From CAWJTV01 sp963845695 (GTDB taxonomy: Bacteria > Planctomycetota > Planctomycetia > Isosphaerales > Isosphaeraceae): DNA of 64,000 nt. The position numbers and the translations under genes were made by a program. Positions 17,980 through 27,855 of this stretch are shown in pieces; within the stretch, counting starts at the first letter, position 1; the number at the start of each line of letters is the position of its first letter. The notes under the pieces were generated by a model. The model was not told the origin of the DNA. It saw only the letters and a list, made by a program, of their open reading frames with translations, and made no database searches. Where the stretch lies: the NCBI GenBank assembly GCA_963845695.1, contig CAWJTQ010000020.1, forward strand, positions 496,001 to 560,000, given 5' to 3'.

Positions 17980-18843
17980 CTCGCTTTCGGGATTGCGCCG
18001 CGAGTCCGGGTTTGCTTCTCGACTCCAGCGGTGCGCCAGGTCGCCCCGGACAGGCGAAAGAGTCCCCGACCCTCCTCGGCGGCCAGGATCAGGTCGGGGC
18101 CGTCCCAGGCGATCCCTTCGATGGGAGCGGCTTCATATCGGACCTCGGCCACGAGCTTCCAGGAGGGCGATTCAGTCCGGCGGTAGACGCGCGTCACCGC
18201 GTACGAACAGACCGCCAGTAGCGTGCCGTCCTCGCTCAACCCCGCACCCGTGGCGGGTTCCGTGAAGCCGGGCAGCCGGCCGATCGGGCGGGGCTCCGCG
18301 GACCGGACCGGCGGTGGCTCCATCGTCACGGCGAACAGATCGGCCTCGCGGCCATTGGGATACTTGGCCACCAGGATCGCGGCTCCATGGTCGTAGACCA
18401 GGCCCTCCGCATCGAAGCGGTTTGACCGAGGCAGGATGTAGGACACGGCCGCGGCGGCGGCCAGTGGCCGGTCCGGTTCTCCTGGCGACGATGGGTCGGG
18501 CTCGTCGATCCGGTAAATCGTCCGGACTGCGCAGCAGGCCGGTGTTGTTGCCGATGTCCCCCAGGTACAGGTGCCCCCGGTCATCGATCGCGATGTCCTC
18601 CCAGTCGAGATTGGGGATCGCGAGACGAAACCGGCGGACGATCCGGCCATCACTCCGGACTGCGAACAGCTCGGGTCGGTTCCCCGAGTCGTTATGAACC
18701 CAGAAAATCCCCGGGAACCGACGACTCTTGACGATCCCCGACGCCTCCGGAATCGCATGGGCGTCGAAACGACCCAACGGCTCGAGCACCGGCGGCCCCG
18801 CGACCAACGCAAGGACGATCAGGCTAGCGAGCGGAATCGGCAT
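17976..18843 (-). CDS. Secreted beta-propeller-like protein, frame broken near 18525
   Basis: Signal peptide MPIPLASLIVLALVAGPP, then ASGIVKSRRFPGIFWVHNDS, DWEDIAIDDRGHLYLGDIG and, in a second frame, RTIYRIDEPDP, RFDAEGLVYD, GAGLSEDGTLLAVCSYAVTR and PIEGIAWDGPDLILAAEEG. Repeated W/D-containing blades suggest a six-bladed propeller like esterase-like phytase or strictosidine-synthase-type folds. Substrate unknown. Total 868 bases, one over a multiple of three. It overlaps thiO by an ATGA, so both are probably expressed together. Confidence 0.7.
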
Positions 18844-19047
18844 GGGTTGGTGCGCCCCCCCGGACGTGTAGGTTCCTGGCTCTCAAGCTTCATCGTAACA
18901 AACCCCCGGAAGCCTCGGCCATGCATCGCCAACCATCGGACTCGCGGGGCCGGGAGAGGCGCCTTGCGAATTGGCCGACGGTACGTCAAACTCTGCTGGT
19001 CAGTCGGCAGTAGGTCGAAGGCAGTCGGCAGTTTGAGGTAAGTCAAC

Positions 19048-19326
19048 ATGGAAACGCCACAGATCCGGCCTGGGCTGGTCGAGGCCGCCGAGAGCATGCC
19101 CCGGGTCGTCGCTTACTTCTATAACTCGGCCCAGGGGAACCTGGTCATCCAGATCCTGATGCAGATCGGGGTCCCGAACGACCGGCTGGGCGTGACCCCG
19201 CCCGAGCAGATCGAAGGGGGCCAGGGGATGATCCTGTCGATCGCCTGTCCGGATGAGAAGATCCTCGCCAAGGTCGAGTCGATCTGCCGTCAGCAGGGCG
19301 CCGCGATCCACCGCCAACGCCGTTGA
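19048..19326 (+). CDS. Small conserved hypothetical protein
   Basis: 92 residues, compact alpha/beta pattern: MPRVVAYFYNSAQGNLVIQ, a second strand/helix, then SIACPDEKILAKVESICRQQ and a basic end. The ferredoxin-like rhythm (strand-helix-strand) would fit a small ligand-binding or regulatory domain, but I do not recognise a family. It ends just before the DUF1080 gene, likely the same transcript. Upstream, CAGTCGGCAGT occurs twice (18998-19032). Confidence 0.65.
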   Translation: METPQIRPGLVEAAESMPRVVAYFYNSAQGNLVIQILMQIGVPNDRLGVTPPEQIEGGQGMILSIACPDEKILAKVESICRQQGAAIHRQRR

Positions 19327-19367
19327 ATCCGAGCCCACCTTCCTCCCCGCCCCTCGGAGTTCACATC

Positions 19368-20213
19368 ATGCCCGCTCGAGCTGGCAGCCTGCTGGTGGTT
19401 CTGGGCCTGAGCCTCGTCTGGGACCCCGTGACGGAAGGGATCGGTCAGGAGCCGCGTCCCGAGGTCCCGTCGTTCGCCCGCGACCTGCCGACGATCCGCT
19501 CGGGAGAGCCGACTTTCCAGTTCAACGGCAAGGACTTGACCGGATTCTATCCCTACCTGCACGGCCGCGGGCGCGACGATCCCAAGCAAGTGTTCTCGGT
19601 CCGCGACGGCATGATCGACATCTCGGGCGAAGAGTTCGGCGGATTGACGACGCGGGACGAGTTCCAGAATTATCATTTGATCACCGAATGGAAATGGGGC
19701 GAACGAACCTGGACCCCGCGGAAGAACAGTGCGCGTGACTCGGGGATCCTGGTCCACTGCGTCGGGGCCGACGGCGCGGCGGGCGGCAACTGGATGGAGT
19801 CGCAGGAGTGCCAGATCATCGAAGGGGGCTGCGGCGATTTCATCATCGTCGGCGGGCGGAACAAGCCGAGCCTGACCTGCGAGACCCGCGTCGGCCGCGA
19901 CGACCATCAACTCTACTTCGAAAAGGGCGGAAAAGCCGTCACGCGCGACGCAGCGCGATTGAACTGGTGGGGCCGGGACCCGGCCTGGAAAGACGTCCTC
20001 GGCTTCCGCGGCCAGCGCGACGTCGAGAAGCCCGCTGGCGAGTGGAACCGCATGGAAGTCGTCTGCGACGGCGACTCGATCACCACCATCCTCAACGGCT
20101 ACGTCGTCAACATCGGCACGAAGTCCACCCTCACCAGGGGCAAGATCCTGTTCCAGTCCGAAGGCGCCGAGATCCTCTTCCGCAAGATCGAGGTCCGGCC
20201 GCTGGTCAAGTGA
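19368..20213 (+). CDS. Secreted DUF1080 (3-keto-disaccharide hydrolase-like) protein
   Basis: About 281 residues. The signal peptide (MPARAGSLLVVLGLSLVW) is followed by the DUF1080 concanavalin-like fold: FQFNGKDLTGFYPYL, DSGILVHCVG, SQECQIIEGGCGDFI, WNRMEVVCDGDSITTILNGY and the ending GAEILFRKIEVRPL. Some members cleave 3-keto-glycosides or bind glycans; planctomycetes encode many. An upstream in-frame ATG at 19323 adds a non-signal-like Pro/Ser stretch, so 19368 is preferred. Substrate unknown. Confidence 0.88.
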   Translation: MPARAGSLLVVLGLSLVWDPVTEGIGQEPRPEVPSFARDLPTIRSGEPTFQFNGKDLTGFYPYLHGRGRDDPKQVFSVRDGMIDISGEEFGGLTTRDEFQNYHLITEWKWGERTWTPRKNSARDSGILVHCVGADGAAGGNWMESQECQIIEGGCGDFIIVGGRNKPSLTCETRVGRDDHQLYFEKGGKAVTRDAARLNWWGRDPAWKDVLGFRGQRDVEKPAGEWNRMEVVCDGDSITTILNGYVVNIGTKSTLTRGKILFQSEGAEILFRKIEVRPLVK

Positions 20214-20237
20214 GCCGTCGGACTAGCTGCCGCTCCT

Positions 20238-20411
20238 ATGAAAGAGCCCATTCCTGACGACTATCTTATCGTCCTTGGTGTTCTGGGATTGGTCACGGGC
20301 ATCGCCTTGGCGTTTAGCTGGTGGTCAGGCCTGATCTCTCTGGGAGTTTTGTCTCTTTGGGCGGTATTCCTTGTGCTGAACTACGATTGTGGTCCCAGGG
20401 GAAAACTATGA
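20238..20411 (+). CDS. 57-residue two-helix membrane protein
   Basis: Reading from the ATG gives MKEPIPDDY, then two hydrophobic helices (LIVLGVLGLVTGIALAF and GLISLGVLSLWAVFLVL) and the short tail NYDCGPRGKL. The composition and clean stop support a real small membrane protein, although no ribosome-binding site is obvious. It points toward the ggt gene on the opposite strand. No homolog recognised. Confidence 0.5.
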   Translation: MKEPIPDDYLIVLGVLGLVTGIALAFSWWSGLISLGVLSLWAVFLVLNYDCGPRGKL

Positions 20412-20474
20412 CGGGGAGCAGCTTGCCCACACGAAGCGGACCACCTGCGACCATCGGTCCGGCTGGACTGATCC

Positions 20475-22199
20475 TCAATAACCCATCGCGCAGCCGTCCT
20501 TGCGGGGGTCGGAGCCGCCGATGAGGACCCCGTGTTCGAGGTCGATGCGGATCGCCTGATACCCGCCGAAGCCGCCGGGGGCATCCACCACGCGGTGCCC
20601 CCTGGCATAGAGATCGCGACGGACCTCGGCCGAGATGCCCGACTCCAGCGCGACCGAGCCACCGCCCTCGGCCGGCTGGCCGGTCGGCTCCGACGAGCCG
20701 AAGTGGCGGAACCGTGCGGCGTCGCCGGCTTCCTGCACGTCCATGCCGAAGTCGATCAGATTCGAGAGCACCTGCACGTGCCCCTGGGCCTGCATGTCGC
20801 CGCCCATCAGCCCGAAGCTCAGCCAGGGTTTGCCGTCCTTGGTGACGAAGCCCGGGATGATCGTGTGAAACGGCCGCTTCCGCGGCTCGAGCCGGTTGAG
20901 GTGCTTCGGGTCCAGCGCGAAGAGGCTGCCGCGGTTCTGGATCGCAAAGCCGAGGTCGCCCGGGACATGATAGGAACCGAAGCCGTGGAAGTTGCTCTGG
21001 ATCAGGCTGACGCAGTTGAAGTCGCGGTCGACCACGGTCAGATAGATCGTGTCGGCTCCGGCGGGTTCGCCGGGCGTGGGATGGAGATTGGCCCGATCGG
21101 TCTTCAGCTCGGCCCGACGGCGGTCGGCATACGGCTTGGAGATCAAGGTGGCGATCGGCGCTTTCACGAACGCAGGATCCGCGTAGAACTTGGCCCGGTC
21201 CTCGTAGGCCAGCTTCTTGGCCTCGATCATCAGATGGAGCGCCTGGGCCGACTGGGGCCCCATCGCCTTGAGATCGAACGGCTCGAGCAGGTTGAGCATC
21301 TGAAGCGCGGCGATCCCCTGGCCGTTGGGGGGCAGCTCCCAGACGTCGTAGCCCCGGTAATTGGTCGAGACCGGCTCGACTTCCGTACTGGTATGTCCGG
21401 CGAAGTCCTGATGGGTGAAGAGGCCGCCGACGGATTGCGAATAGCGGACGATCGCTTCGGCGAGAGGGCCCTTGTAAAAGGCGTCGCGGCCGTCCCGGGC
21501 GATGGCCCGGAGTGATCGCGCCAGGCCAGGGTTGCGGAAAACCGATCCCACCGCCGGCGGGTGGCCGCCGGGGAGATAACAGGCGGCCGAGGTCGGGATC
21601 TCGCGGAGTTTCGGCTCGGCATTGTGCCAATCGGCGGCGATGATCTCGCTGACAGGGAATCCCAGCTCGGCGTAGGCGATCGCCGGGGCTAGCAGGTCGG
21701 ACCACGACTTCGTTCCCAACCGCTGACGGAGCTGGTCCCAGCCGTTGACGCAACCGGGGACCGACCAGCTCAAAGGGCCGTGCTCCGGGATCGTCTTCAG
21801 CTTCTTCGCGCGGAACAACTCGATCGTGGCGGCCTCGGCGGCGCGGCCGCTGGCATTCAAACCGAAGAGCCGTTTCGACTTGGCGTCCCAGACGATGGCG
21901 AACAGGTCGCCGCCGATCCCGCAGGACATCGGCTCGACCACGCCGAGCACGGCATTGGCGGCGATCGCCGCATCGATGGCGTTGCCCCCTTGCTGCAAGA
22001 CGCGGATGGCCGTCGCGGTCGCCAGCGGCTGGCTGGTCGCGGCCATCCCCTGCCGGGCGATCACCGCCGAGCGGGTCTTATAGAGCGGACCAGCCGGCCG
22101 GTCGTGAGACCAGGCCCGACGCGGACTCGCCAGGCCCAGCCACACCAGGGCCGCCAGTGCGATCAGCAGGCACCAACCGATCTCCGGTCGTTGAGACAT
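20475..22199 (-). CDS. ggt: Gamma-glutamyltransferase, exported
   Basis: About 574 residues. It hydrolyses or transfers gamma-glutamyl groups from glutathione in the periplasm. An N-terminal hydrophobic export signal (CLLIALAALVWLGLA) is followed by the large-subunit motifs GGNAIDAAIAANAVLGVVEP and SCGIGGDLFAIV; the autocleavage/nucleophile Thr is in GADTIYLTVVD; small-subunit glycines are in GLMGGDMQAQGH. The frame starts at 22217, but AAGGAG just downstream of that codon is correctly spaced for the ATG at 22199. Intact, unlike its neighbour. The upstream kinase overlaps the 22217 ATG. Confidence 0.93.
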   Translation of the reverse strand: MSQRPEIGWCLLIALAALVWLGLASPRRAWSHDRPAGPLYKTRSAVIARQGMAATSQPLATATAIRVLQQGGNAIDAAIAANAVLGVVEPMSCGIGGDLFAIVWDAKSKRLFGLNASGRAAEAATIELFRAKKLKTIPEHGPLSWSVPGCVNGWDQLRQRLGTKSWSDLLAPAIAYAELGFPVSEIIAADWHNAEPKLREIPTSAACYLPGGHPPAVGSVFRNPGLARSLRAIARDGRDAFYKGPLAEAIVRYSQSVGGLFTHQDFAGHTSTEVEPVSTNYRGYDVWELPPNGQGIAALQMLNLLEPFDLKAMGPQSAQALHLMIEAKKLAYEDRAKFYADPAFVKAPIATLISKPYADRRRAELKTDRANLHPTPGEPAGADTIYLTVVDRDFNCVSLIQSNFHGFGSYHVPGDLGFAIQNRGSLFALDPKHLNRLEPRKRPFHTIIPGFVTKDGKPWLSFGLMGGDMQAQGHVQVLSNLIDFGMDVQEAGDAARFRHFGSSEPTGQPAEGGGSVALESGISAEVRRDLYARGHRVVDAPGGFGGYQAIRIDLEHGVLIGGSDPRKDGCAMGY

Positions 22200-22216
22200 C
22201 ACCGTGCTCCTTGACA

Positions 22217-23174
22217 TCAGGAGGTTTCGTAATGGCCACCTTGCTTGGCGAGGCGGTCGATCTCATCTCGGAATGGCAAGGCCGACTGCGCGCCGGGTCG
22301 CGTGACGGCCAGCGCGGCAGCGGCGTTGGCCCAGGCATAGGGGGCGGAGAACCCCGACAGGGCGACTGCCAGCGCACCGTTGAAGGCGTCGCCGGCGCCG
22401 ACGGTGTCGATGGCCTGGACCCGGGCGCGGGAACGAAGAACTCGTACGGAGACGAGTCTGGGGGTTCGACGACGTAGCAGCCGTCGGAGCCCAGGGTGAT
22501 GACCACACATCGGGGTCCCAGTTCCTGCAAACGATGAGCACAGGCCGGCCAATCGGGCTCGATTCCCGCCTCCGGGGTCATGCTGGCCAGGGTCAGAGCC
22601 TCGACGCGGTTCGGTGTGATCATGAAGGCCGCCCCGAGGAGCTCTTTGACGCAGGACTCCGACAAGGTTGGGACCGGTGCCGGATTCAAGATCGTAAACA
22701 TCTCCTCATCGTTACCGCGCCGTAGAGCGCGGATGGCGGTTTCCACGGGGATCTCCAGGCTGACCAGCAGCACGTCGTCCGTGCGGAACAGCGAGTCTGG
22801 CAGGCGATCGATGTCCTCCGGAGTCAGTCGTTGATTGGCGCCCGGCGCGACGCCGATCAGGTTCTCACCACGATCGTCAACAAAAATCAACGCTACGCCC
22901 GACGCGACACCATCGACGACGCGGACATGACTGACGTCGATGCCCTCGCGGCGATAGATCCCCAGTGCCTGGCGGCCCAACTCATCGTCACCGACGGCCG
23001 AGACGAATACGACCTCCGCGCCGCGCGCCGCGCCGCGACCGCTTGGTTAGCCCCCTTGCCGCCGGGCGTCGTCGCGAACGAGCTGCCCAGGATCGTCTGA
23101 CCAGGCGCGGGTAATCCCGGCACCCGCACCGTCATGTCCGTGTTGCTCGATCCGAAGACGACGACACGGGGCAT
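22217..23174 (-). CDS. Ribokinase/PfkB-family sugar kinase, two frame breaks
   Basis: Three consecutive frames reconstruct one PfkB kinase. First, MPRVVVFGSSNTDMTVRVPG and TTPGGKGANQAVAARR (substrate-binding N-terminus). Second, GRQALGIYRREGIDVSHVRV, GVALIFVDDRGEN, ILNPAPVP and VITLGSDGCYVVEPP. Third, AIDTVGAGDAFNGALAVAL, with the catalytic Asp and anion-hole DTxGAGD motif. Breaks lie near 23035 and 22428. The size matches ribokinase (about 319 codons). Sugar specificity cannot be read. The stop overlaps the first ATG of ggt. Confidence 0.87.
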
Positions 23175-23191
23175 GGGTCGCTCCAGTTTTC

Positions 23192-23254
23192 AGTGTTCAG
23201 TATTATTAAATTCGGGCGACGATCCGGCCTCTCCTGACTGAATGCTGAACACTC
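23192..23254. repeat. Inverted repeat between kinase and cupin genes
   Basis: AGTGTTCAG at 23192-23200 and CTGAACACT at 23246-23254 form an inverted repeat. The sequence is akin to the TGAACACTGAAC end of the direct repeats at 13.6 and 13.9 kb. It could fold as a weak hairpin between two minus-strand genes; no T-run follows. Confidence 0.4.
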
Positions 23255-23262
23255 AAAACCCA

Positions 23263-23637
23263 TCAGAGATAATCCTCACGAATCGGGTGGAACACGTCGA
23301 GCGCCAGCGCGGGCTGGTCCAGGGCACGAACGCGGTGCACGACTCCTCCGGGGATGCGCCAGATATCGCCGGGGCCGAGGATGCGCGTGACGCCTCCCAC
23401 GGTGAACTCGAGCTGTCCTTCTAGCAGCATGCCCATCTGCTCGTGCGGATGGGCGTGGTCGGTCACGACGGACTCGGGTTCGAATCGGACCACGGAGAGC
23501 ATGACGCCTTTGCCGGCCGTGGTGCGGATCTCGACCCCGGGGAAGATGACGTGCCGCGAACCTGATCCGGCAGGGAGGAAGTAGCCATCCGGATCGGGCA
23601 GGAAACCGGCGTCCTGGGCCGGTTCGGGACCGGTCAT
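23263..23637 (-). CDS. Cupin-domain protein
   Basis: 124 residues, a single small beta-barrel. Cupin motif 1 is DHAHPHEQMGMLLEGQLEF (metal-binding His/His/Glu) and motif 2 is GDIWRIPGGVVHRV (last His). Small stand-alone cupins act as isomerases, dioxygenases or sugar sensors; nothing specifies which. The start at 23637 overlaps the stop of the cytochrome c protein gene (ATGA), so they are translationally coupled. Confidence 0.85.
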   Translation of the reverse strand: MTGPEPAQDAGFLPDPDGYFLPAGSGSRHVIFPGVEIRTTAGKGVMLSVVRFEPESVVTDHAHPHEQMGMLLEGQLEFTVGGVTRILGPGDIWRIPGGVVHRVRALDQPALALDVFHPIREDYL

Positions 23638-25210
23638 TGGAAGTTCCCGTACTTCGCGGCAACCCACTCGCCGGTGATGGTCAGGAATTGCTCGCGGGTG
23701 CCGAAATAGACATCCTTGAGCATATCATCGAGTTTGGCGGGGCCTTCGAGCATACCGTGGAGGAATCGGGAGAAGCCTCGGCTGAATGTCTCGAAGGTCA
23801 TCATGCATTCGACCAGGGCGAAGCCGACGGCGCGGACGTCGCCGATCGTGGTCTGTTCGCCCCCGCCCAGGGCCTGGTTGGCCTTGGTCTCCCAGCCCTG
23901 CTGAAAATTGGCCAGGGCGGTCTGGCGAAGCTGATGGTAGTAGGGGCTCCGCGGCTCGACGTGGGAGGCCAGATAGAGGCCGATCCCATCTTTCAACCAT
24001 CGGGGGGGGGTGCCGGCGGCGGCCATGACACCTGACCCCAGTCCCTCGGTCAGGAGCCCGAGCAGCGATCGATCGGAGCCCGCGGGCTCGATCTCTTCAG
24101 TCCGCCTGGCCCGGCCTCGCCGCTTCGGCGCCGCCTCTTCCTTCTTACCCCCAGCCGGGTCGACGGTCGCAAGATAAGGCTGGGCGACCGCGAACTTGCC
24201 GCTGGTCAGCTCCTCGGGTTCGAGGTCGCGGCCTTCCACCGTGCGGACGAACTCGACGAAGTCGTTCTTGCTGTTGAAGACGTAGAGGCTCACCTTCTCG
24301 ACCCACTCCTTCGGTGGCAGGCCGAGACGCCTCAGGTGCAAGTACTGCGTCTCCATCTGCTTGATCGTGGCGGTCGCCCGGTCCTTCGGCAGGTTGCTGA
24401 ACATGATGAACTGCTTGCCGTGGACGATCTCGGGCTTCAGCTTGGGATTGGCCTGCTTCCAGCGCTCCAAGCCGGCGGCTTCGATCTTCTTATCGCGCTC
24501 TGAGACCGGCAGCTTGGCCAGCTCTTCTCGCGCAACTGTTCAGGGGTCGCCGCATAGGAATCCAGCTTCGCTTTGGGATCGATCCCCGCGTCGAGCCGGC
24601 CTCCCTCCTTCACCCACTGGGTGATCTTGGCGATCGCGTCATCCGAGATATTGCGGTTGCCCCCCTGGGGCATCTTCGGGGTCTCCTCACCGTTGATCCG
24701 CAGGACCAGGTGACTCTCCTCCGGCTTGCCGGCCAAGAATACAGGATGGTCGGCCGTCCCCTTGCGGAACTTCTCGAACGTGGACATGTCCAGCTTTCCG
24801 CGACGCAGGCCGACGCCATTACCGCTATGGCAGCCGACGCAATTCGCCACGAGGATGGGCGCGATGTCGATCGAGAACTTGAGCTGGCCCGGATCGGCCG
24901 TCTTGGTCTCGGCGTCCGCATTCGCGTCCTTCTTGGTCTTGGCCTTCGCGCTGGACTTCTTCTCGGCGAGCCGGGCCTTCTTGCGAGTCGATTTCTTGGT
25001 CCGGCTGGGGCGCGGCATGGCGTCCGGGTCGTCCGGAGGCTGCAACGGCTTCGGGTTGGGGGCATCCTGGCCGCCGGGTTCCTGGGCCGCCGCCCGAGCC
25101 GGCCATACGGAGGCGAGAAACACGGAGATCTCGACCGGCACGAGCCAGAGCGCCGTCAACACGACGACACCCGCTCGCCTCAGACCAGGCGACCGCATGA
25201 TGCGTGACAT
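23634..25210 (-). CDS. Planctomycete-type cytochrome c protein with DUF1570-like C-terminal domain, frame broken near 24525
   Basis: Starts MSRIMRSPGLRRAGVVVLTA with a signal segment; a GAGGGG sequence precedes it. A Lys/Ala-rich linker leads to a c-type heme domain (ILVANCVGCHSGNGVGLRRG, CxxCH) and the distal DMSTFEKFRKG and KMPQGG loops. After TPEQLRE the frame changes and continues as ELAKLPVSERDKKIEAAGLE, then a 270-residue domain with IMFSNLPKDRATATIKQME and DGIGLYLASHVEPR, resembling peptidase MA-like/DUF1570 proteins. Probably a periplasmic heme protein. Total 1,577 bases. Confidence 0.8.
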
Positions 25211-25321
25211 GATCTTACCCCTCTTGGCGTCCCCGAACGATGTTGACCGGTTGAGACCATTGTTTCCCGCCTTGCGCGGTTTGACAAGATGAGTCAATGA
25301 TCGAACGCATTCACGACCGAG

Positions 25322-26842
25322 TCACAGGACCTCTTTCGGTAATGGACTCGCGAGATTGGGGAACTCCGCCGGTCGCTGGACGACAACCGGGTCCTCCGGG
25401 GTTGACGACCGAACCATCCCGCAGAGAAACAGGCAACCCAGGAAGAATGTCGGCAGCCCGGCGATCTCCTGAATCATCTCCCAGGTGGGACTATTCGGCT
25501 CGTCGCCGAAGATGAAGTTACCCACATCGAAGGCGGCCAGCCAGGCGAAGTAGCAGCCGATCGCGACCCCCAGGAGAGTCCGGCCCCGGAGCTGTCCCCA
25601 GTTCCGCAGGGCCCATGACGAGGCGAGCACGAACGGCACCATGTGATACTGCGGGAACCCGACGCGATAGAGCAACACAGTCGTCGCGGCCGCGATTGCG
25701 GCGGACGCCTCGAGATTGGGCCGTCGGGCTCGCGACCAGGACCACGCCAGCAGAAGAGCAAGGACCATGAAGACCGGCGAGAGGCTGTCGTAGTTCGTCC
25801 CGATTCTCAACAAGAGGAGCGGGGAATATCGGGACCTGACGTACCGAAAGATCGACAGCATTGCTGATGGCCGATTCGCGGCAAATGCCAAGGGGCGCAG
25901 GACCGAGAGCCCCCACACCTCGTAGCTCAGTACCATGCCCAGCGCGATCGTCGCCAGGGCCGCGAGCAGGAACCGGAGGCGGAGTCGGCCGCGATCCAGT
26001 GCCAGAAAGGGTAGGAGCACAATCGGGAAGTATTTCAGTAGCACGCCCAGCGCCAGACAGCCCCCCGAAAGGATGTCACGTTCCCGGAGGCGCGCCTGGA
26101 CCGCGGCCAGGCAAAGCAGCCCGACCAGGATATCGAAATGACCTCGGATGGCGATCTCGACCCAGGGGAATGGATTCCAGAACAACGCGAAGAGCCCCAG
26201 GATCTGGAGGGAGGAAGGGCGGCAGCTCGCCGTGGCACCCTTGATCGACGCGACGGCGAAGAGAACATAGGAATATGCGAAGAGCAGCTTCGGCGCAAGC
26301 GGGTTCAGCCACGGCAGGCCCGCCAGCAGGTTAAACGCGGGTCCGTAGGCGTTCAGTGGGCCATCGCCGTGCCTCCCCCAGACGAGCCACCAGGGGTCGT
26401 GCCCCTGACGCACTTCGTACCACATCTGAAGGTAGAAGTAATAATCGTGGCGCGGCCAGGTGAGGATACTGACCGCCAGAAATGCGAGCGAAACCATCGA
26501 GAGCACGCGGCTGACGCCTCGCGCCCCGGAGACGTCCCCAACGGGTTTCCCTTGGTCGGCTCGCAGATCGTACCGCCGAAGGATTATGAGGATCGTCAAG
26601 TGGAGGAACGTGGCGACCCCCAGGGCGACCGAGACCTCGTTCCAGCGACCGAGCGAGTCCGTACCGGTAAAGGGGGTGGCGAAGCCATGGAGGTAGCGCT
26701 TCAAGGCCCCGAGGGTGAGTCCTGGGCGCTCCGCGACCAGCAGCGGCGGGACGACCCATCGGGCGAGCGCGGCCCAGGCCGCGATCAGGACGACATAGAC
26801 CGCAATCAGTTTATGTAGCCGGGTTCGATCAGGCTGGACCAT
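25322..26842 (-). CDS. Polytopic GT-C fold glycosyltransferase (GT87/DUF2029-like)
   Basis: About 506 residues with roughly ten hydrophobic helices. The first luminal loop carries the acidic catalytic-type pattern near HDYYFYLQMWYEVRQGHDPW; later segments such as GGCLALGVLLKYFPIVLLP are typical of DUF2029/GT87 transferases that use polyprenyl-phosphate sugars. It likely adds mannose or a similar sugar to a lipid or surface glycan at the outer face of the membrane. The frame is open to 26884, but the ATG at 26842 gives a better basic N-terminus before helix 1. Confidence 0.8.
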   Translation of the reverse strand: MVQPDRTRLHKLIAVYVVLIAAWAALARWVVPPLLVAERPGLTLGALKRYLHGFATPFTGTDSLGRWNEVSVALGVATFLHLTILIILRRYDLRADQGKPVGDVSGARGVSRVLSMVSLAFLAVSILTWPRHDYYFYLQMWYEVRQGHDPWWLVWGRHGDGPLNAYGPAFNLLAGLPWLNPLAPKLLFAYSYVLFAVASIKGATASCRPSSLQILGLFALFWNPFPWVEIAIRGHFDILVGLLCLAAVQARLRERDILSGGCLALGVLLKYFPIVLLPFLALDRGRLRLRFLLAALATIALGMVLSYEVWGLSVLRPLAFAANRPSAMLSIFRYVRSRYSPLLLLRIGTNYDSLSPVFMVLALLLAWSWSRARRPNLEASAAIAAATTVLLYRVGFPQYHMVPFVLASSWALRNWGQLRGRTLLGVAIGCYFAWLAAFDVGNFIFGDEPNSPTWEMIQEIAGLPTFFLGCLFLCGMVRSSTPEDPVVVQRPAEFPNLASPLPKEVL

Positions 26843-27065
26843 CGACTCGCTCGAATACGTCCGTTCCCACGGGAAGGGCGACACGCGACAACATCTCGCC
26901 TCGGGTCGCCGATCGGATTTTGCCCGGTCCGAGACGAGCTTTCAACCAGCCACCGAATGAGACTTTGTCGCAACTTGGGCCGGGGGTCCACTCCACCTTT
27001 TCGGCCTCCCCTGTGAGCCGCGAAGAATCCCGTGCCCAATCACCGTGTAAGGTTGGTTGGTCATC

Positions 27066-27464
27066 TCAGGGAACCAGCCAGTCGTCGATCGTCAGCCCCG
27101 GAATGTTGGCGTAGTCTTGGACGTTGTGAGTCGTCATCGACAGGCCGTGGACGAGAGCGGTCGCTCCATTGAGTAAGTCCATCTCTCCGACCGTTATCCC
27201 GCGATCGAGCAATCCTGCTCGGATTTCCCCGACCTTCTCGGCTATGCTCAGACTGACGTCCAACACGGTGGCACCCTTGAGCATGTCCTGAACGCCTTTC
27301 AGGCGGTCGGGCGGGGCGTTGGAGCGTAGCGCCCACGTGAGCAGCTCTCCGACCGTGATGACGGAGACGTTCAATCCACCGTAGTGCAGCATGACGCGCC
27401 GCACCACAACAGCATCGTTCTTCAAGTAGGCCGAGCAGATGTCGGTATCGAGAAGGAAACCCAT
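27066..27464 (-). CDS. VapC-like PIN-domain toxin
   Basis: About 132 residues. The PIN active-site acidic residues are visible in MGFLLDTDICSAYLK, in TVGELLTWALRS, and in EMDLLNGATALVHG, with the closing TTHNVQDYANIPGLTIDDW strand. VapC-type proteins cut tRNA or rRNA when free of antitoxin. The gene overlaps the end of the upstream small antitoxin-like gene, the usual arrangement. The ATG at 27464 places the first Asp near the N-terminus as in the family; the open frame upstream to 27509 is not needed. Confidence 0.88.
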   Translation of the reverse strand: MGFLLDTDICSAYLKNDAVVVRRVMLHYGGLNVSVITVGELLTWALRSNAPPDRLKGVQDMLKGATVLDVSLSIAEKVGEIRAGLLDRGITVGEMDLLNGATALVHGLSMTTHNVQDYANIPGLTIDDWLVP

Positions 27465-27721
27465 TCGGGCGATACTCTTCGTTCGACCTTCCGCTGCTGC
27501 CGGTTCCATTCCAAGAATCGGTCGAGACCCTCGGGATCATCCAACCAGCTCCCAGCAGCCCGTTTCAGGGCTTCTAAGGGATTCTCGGCGAGGATCTCGT
27601 GTTGAGGCACGGGCTCAACCATAACGGTCACGCGCTGGCCATCCGGCAAACCCGGCTCGGCTTCGAGTTCAATGGTTTTGCCGTGAACGGTCCCTTTCAC
27701 CCCGGTCGGAGCACTTCCCAT
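27422..27721 (-). CDS. Antitoxin partner of the PIN toxin, DUF104-like N-terminus
   Basis: 99 residues. The N-terminus VKGTVHGKTIELEAEPGLPD has the short beta-strand pattern of DUF104/AbrB-like antitoxins. A helical, charged C-terminal part (RAAGSWLDDPEGLDRFLEWN, RQQRKVERRV) would wrap the toxin. It ends inside the toxin gene in another frame. An AGGAGA sequence lies just before the start. Type II pair assignment rests on this overlap and on the PIN neighbour. Confidence 0.8.
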   Translation of the reverse strand: MGSAPTGVKGTVHGKTIELEAEPGLPDGQRVTVMVEPVPQHEILAENPLEALKRAAGSWLDDPEGLDRFLEWNRQQRKVERRVSPEWVSFSIPTSARPT

Positions 27722-27855
27722 AAATCTTCTCCTTTCCTGCTCGGAAGACCAAGCAGGGACACAACGAATATACCCCCCTCTCCTTTCGCGGTCAACCTCT
27801 CGATCGCAGGGTCAACACCGGGCCGAGCTGCTGGACCATCTCACGTGTCCACGAT

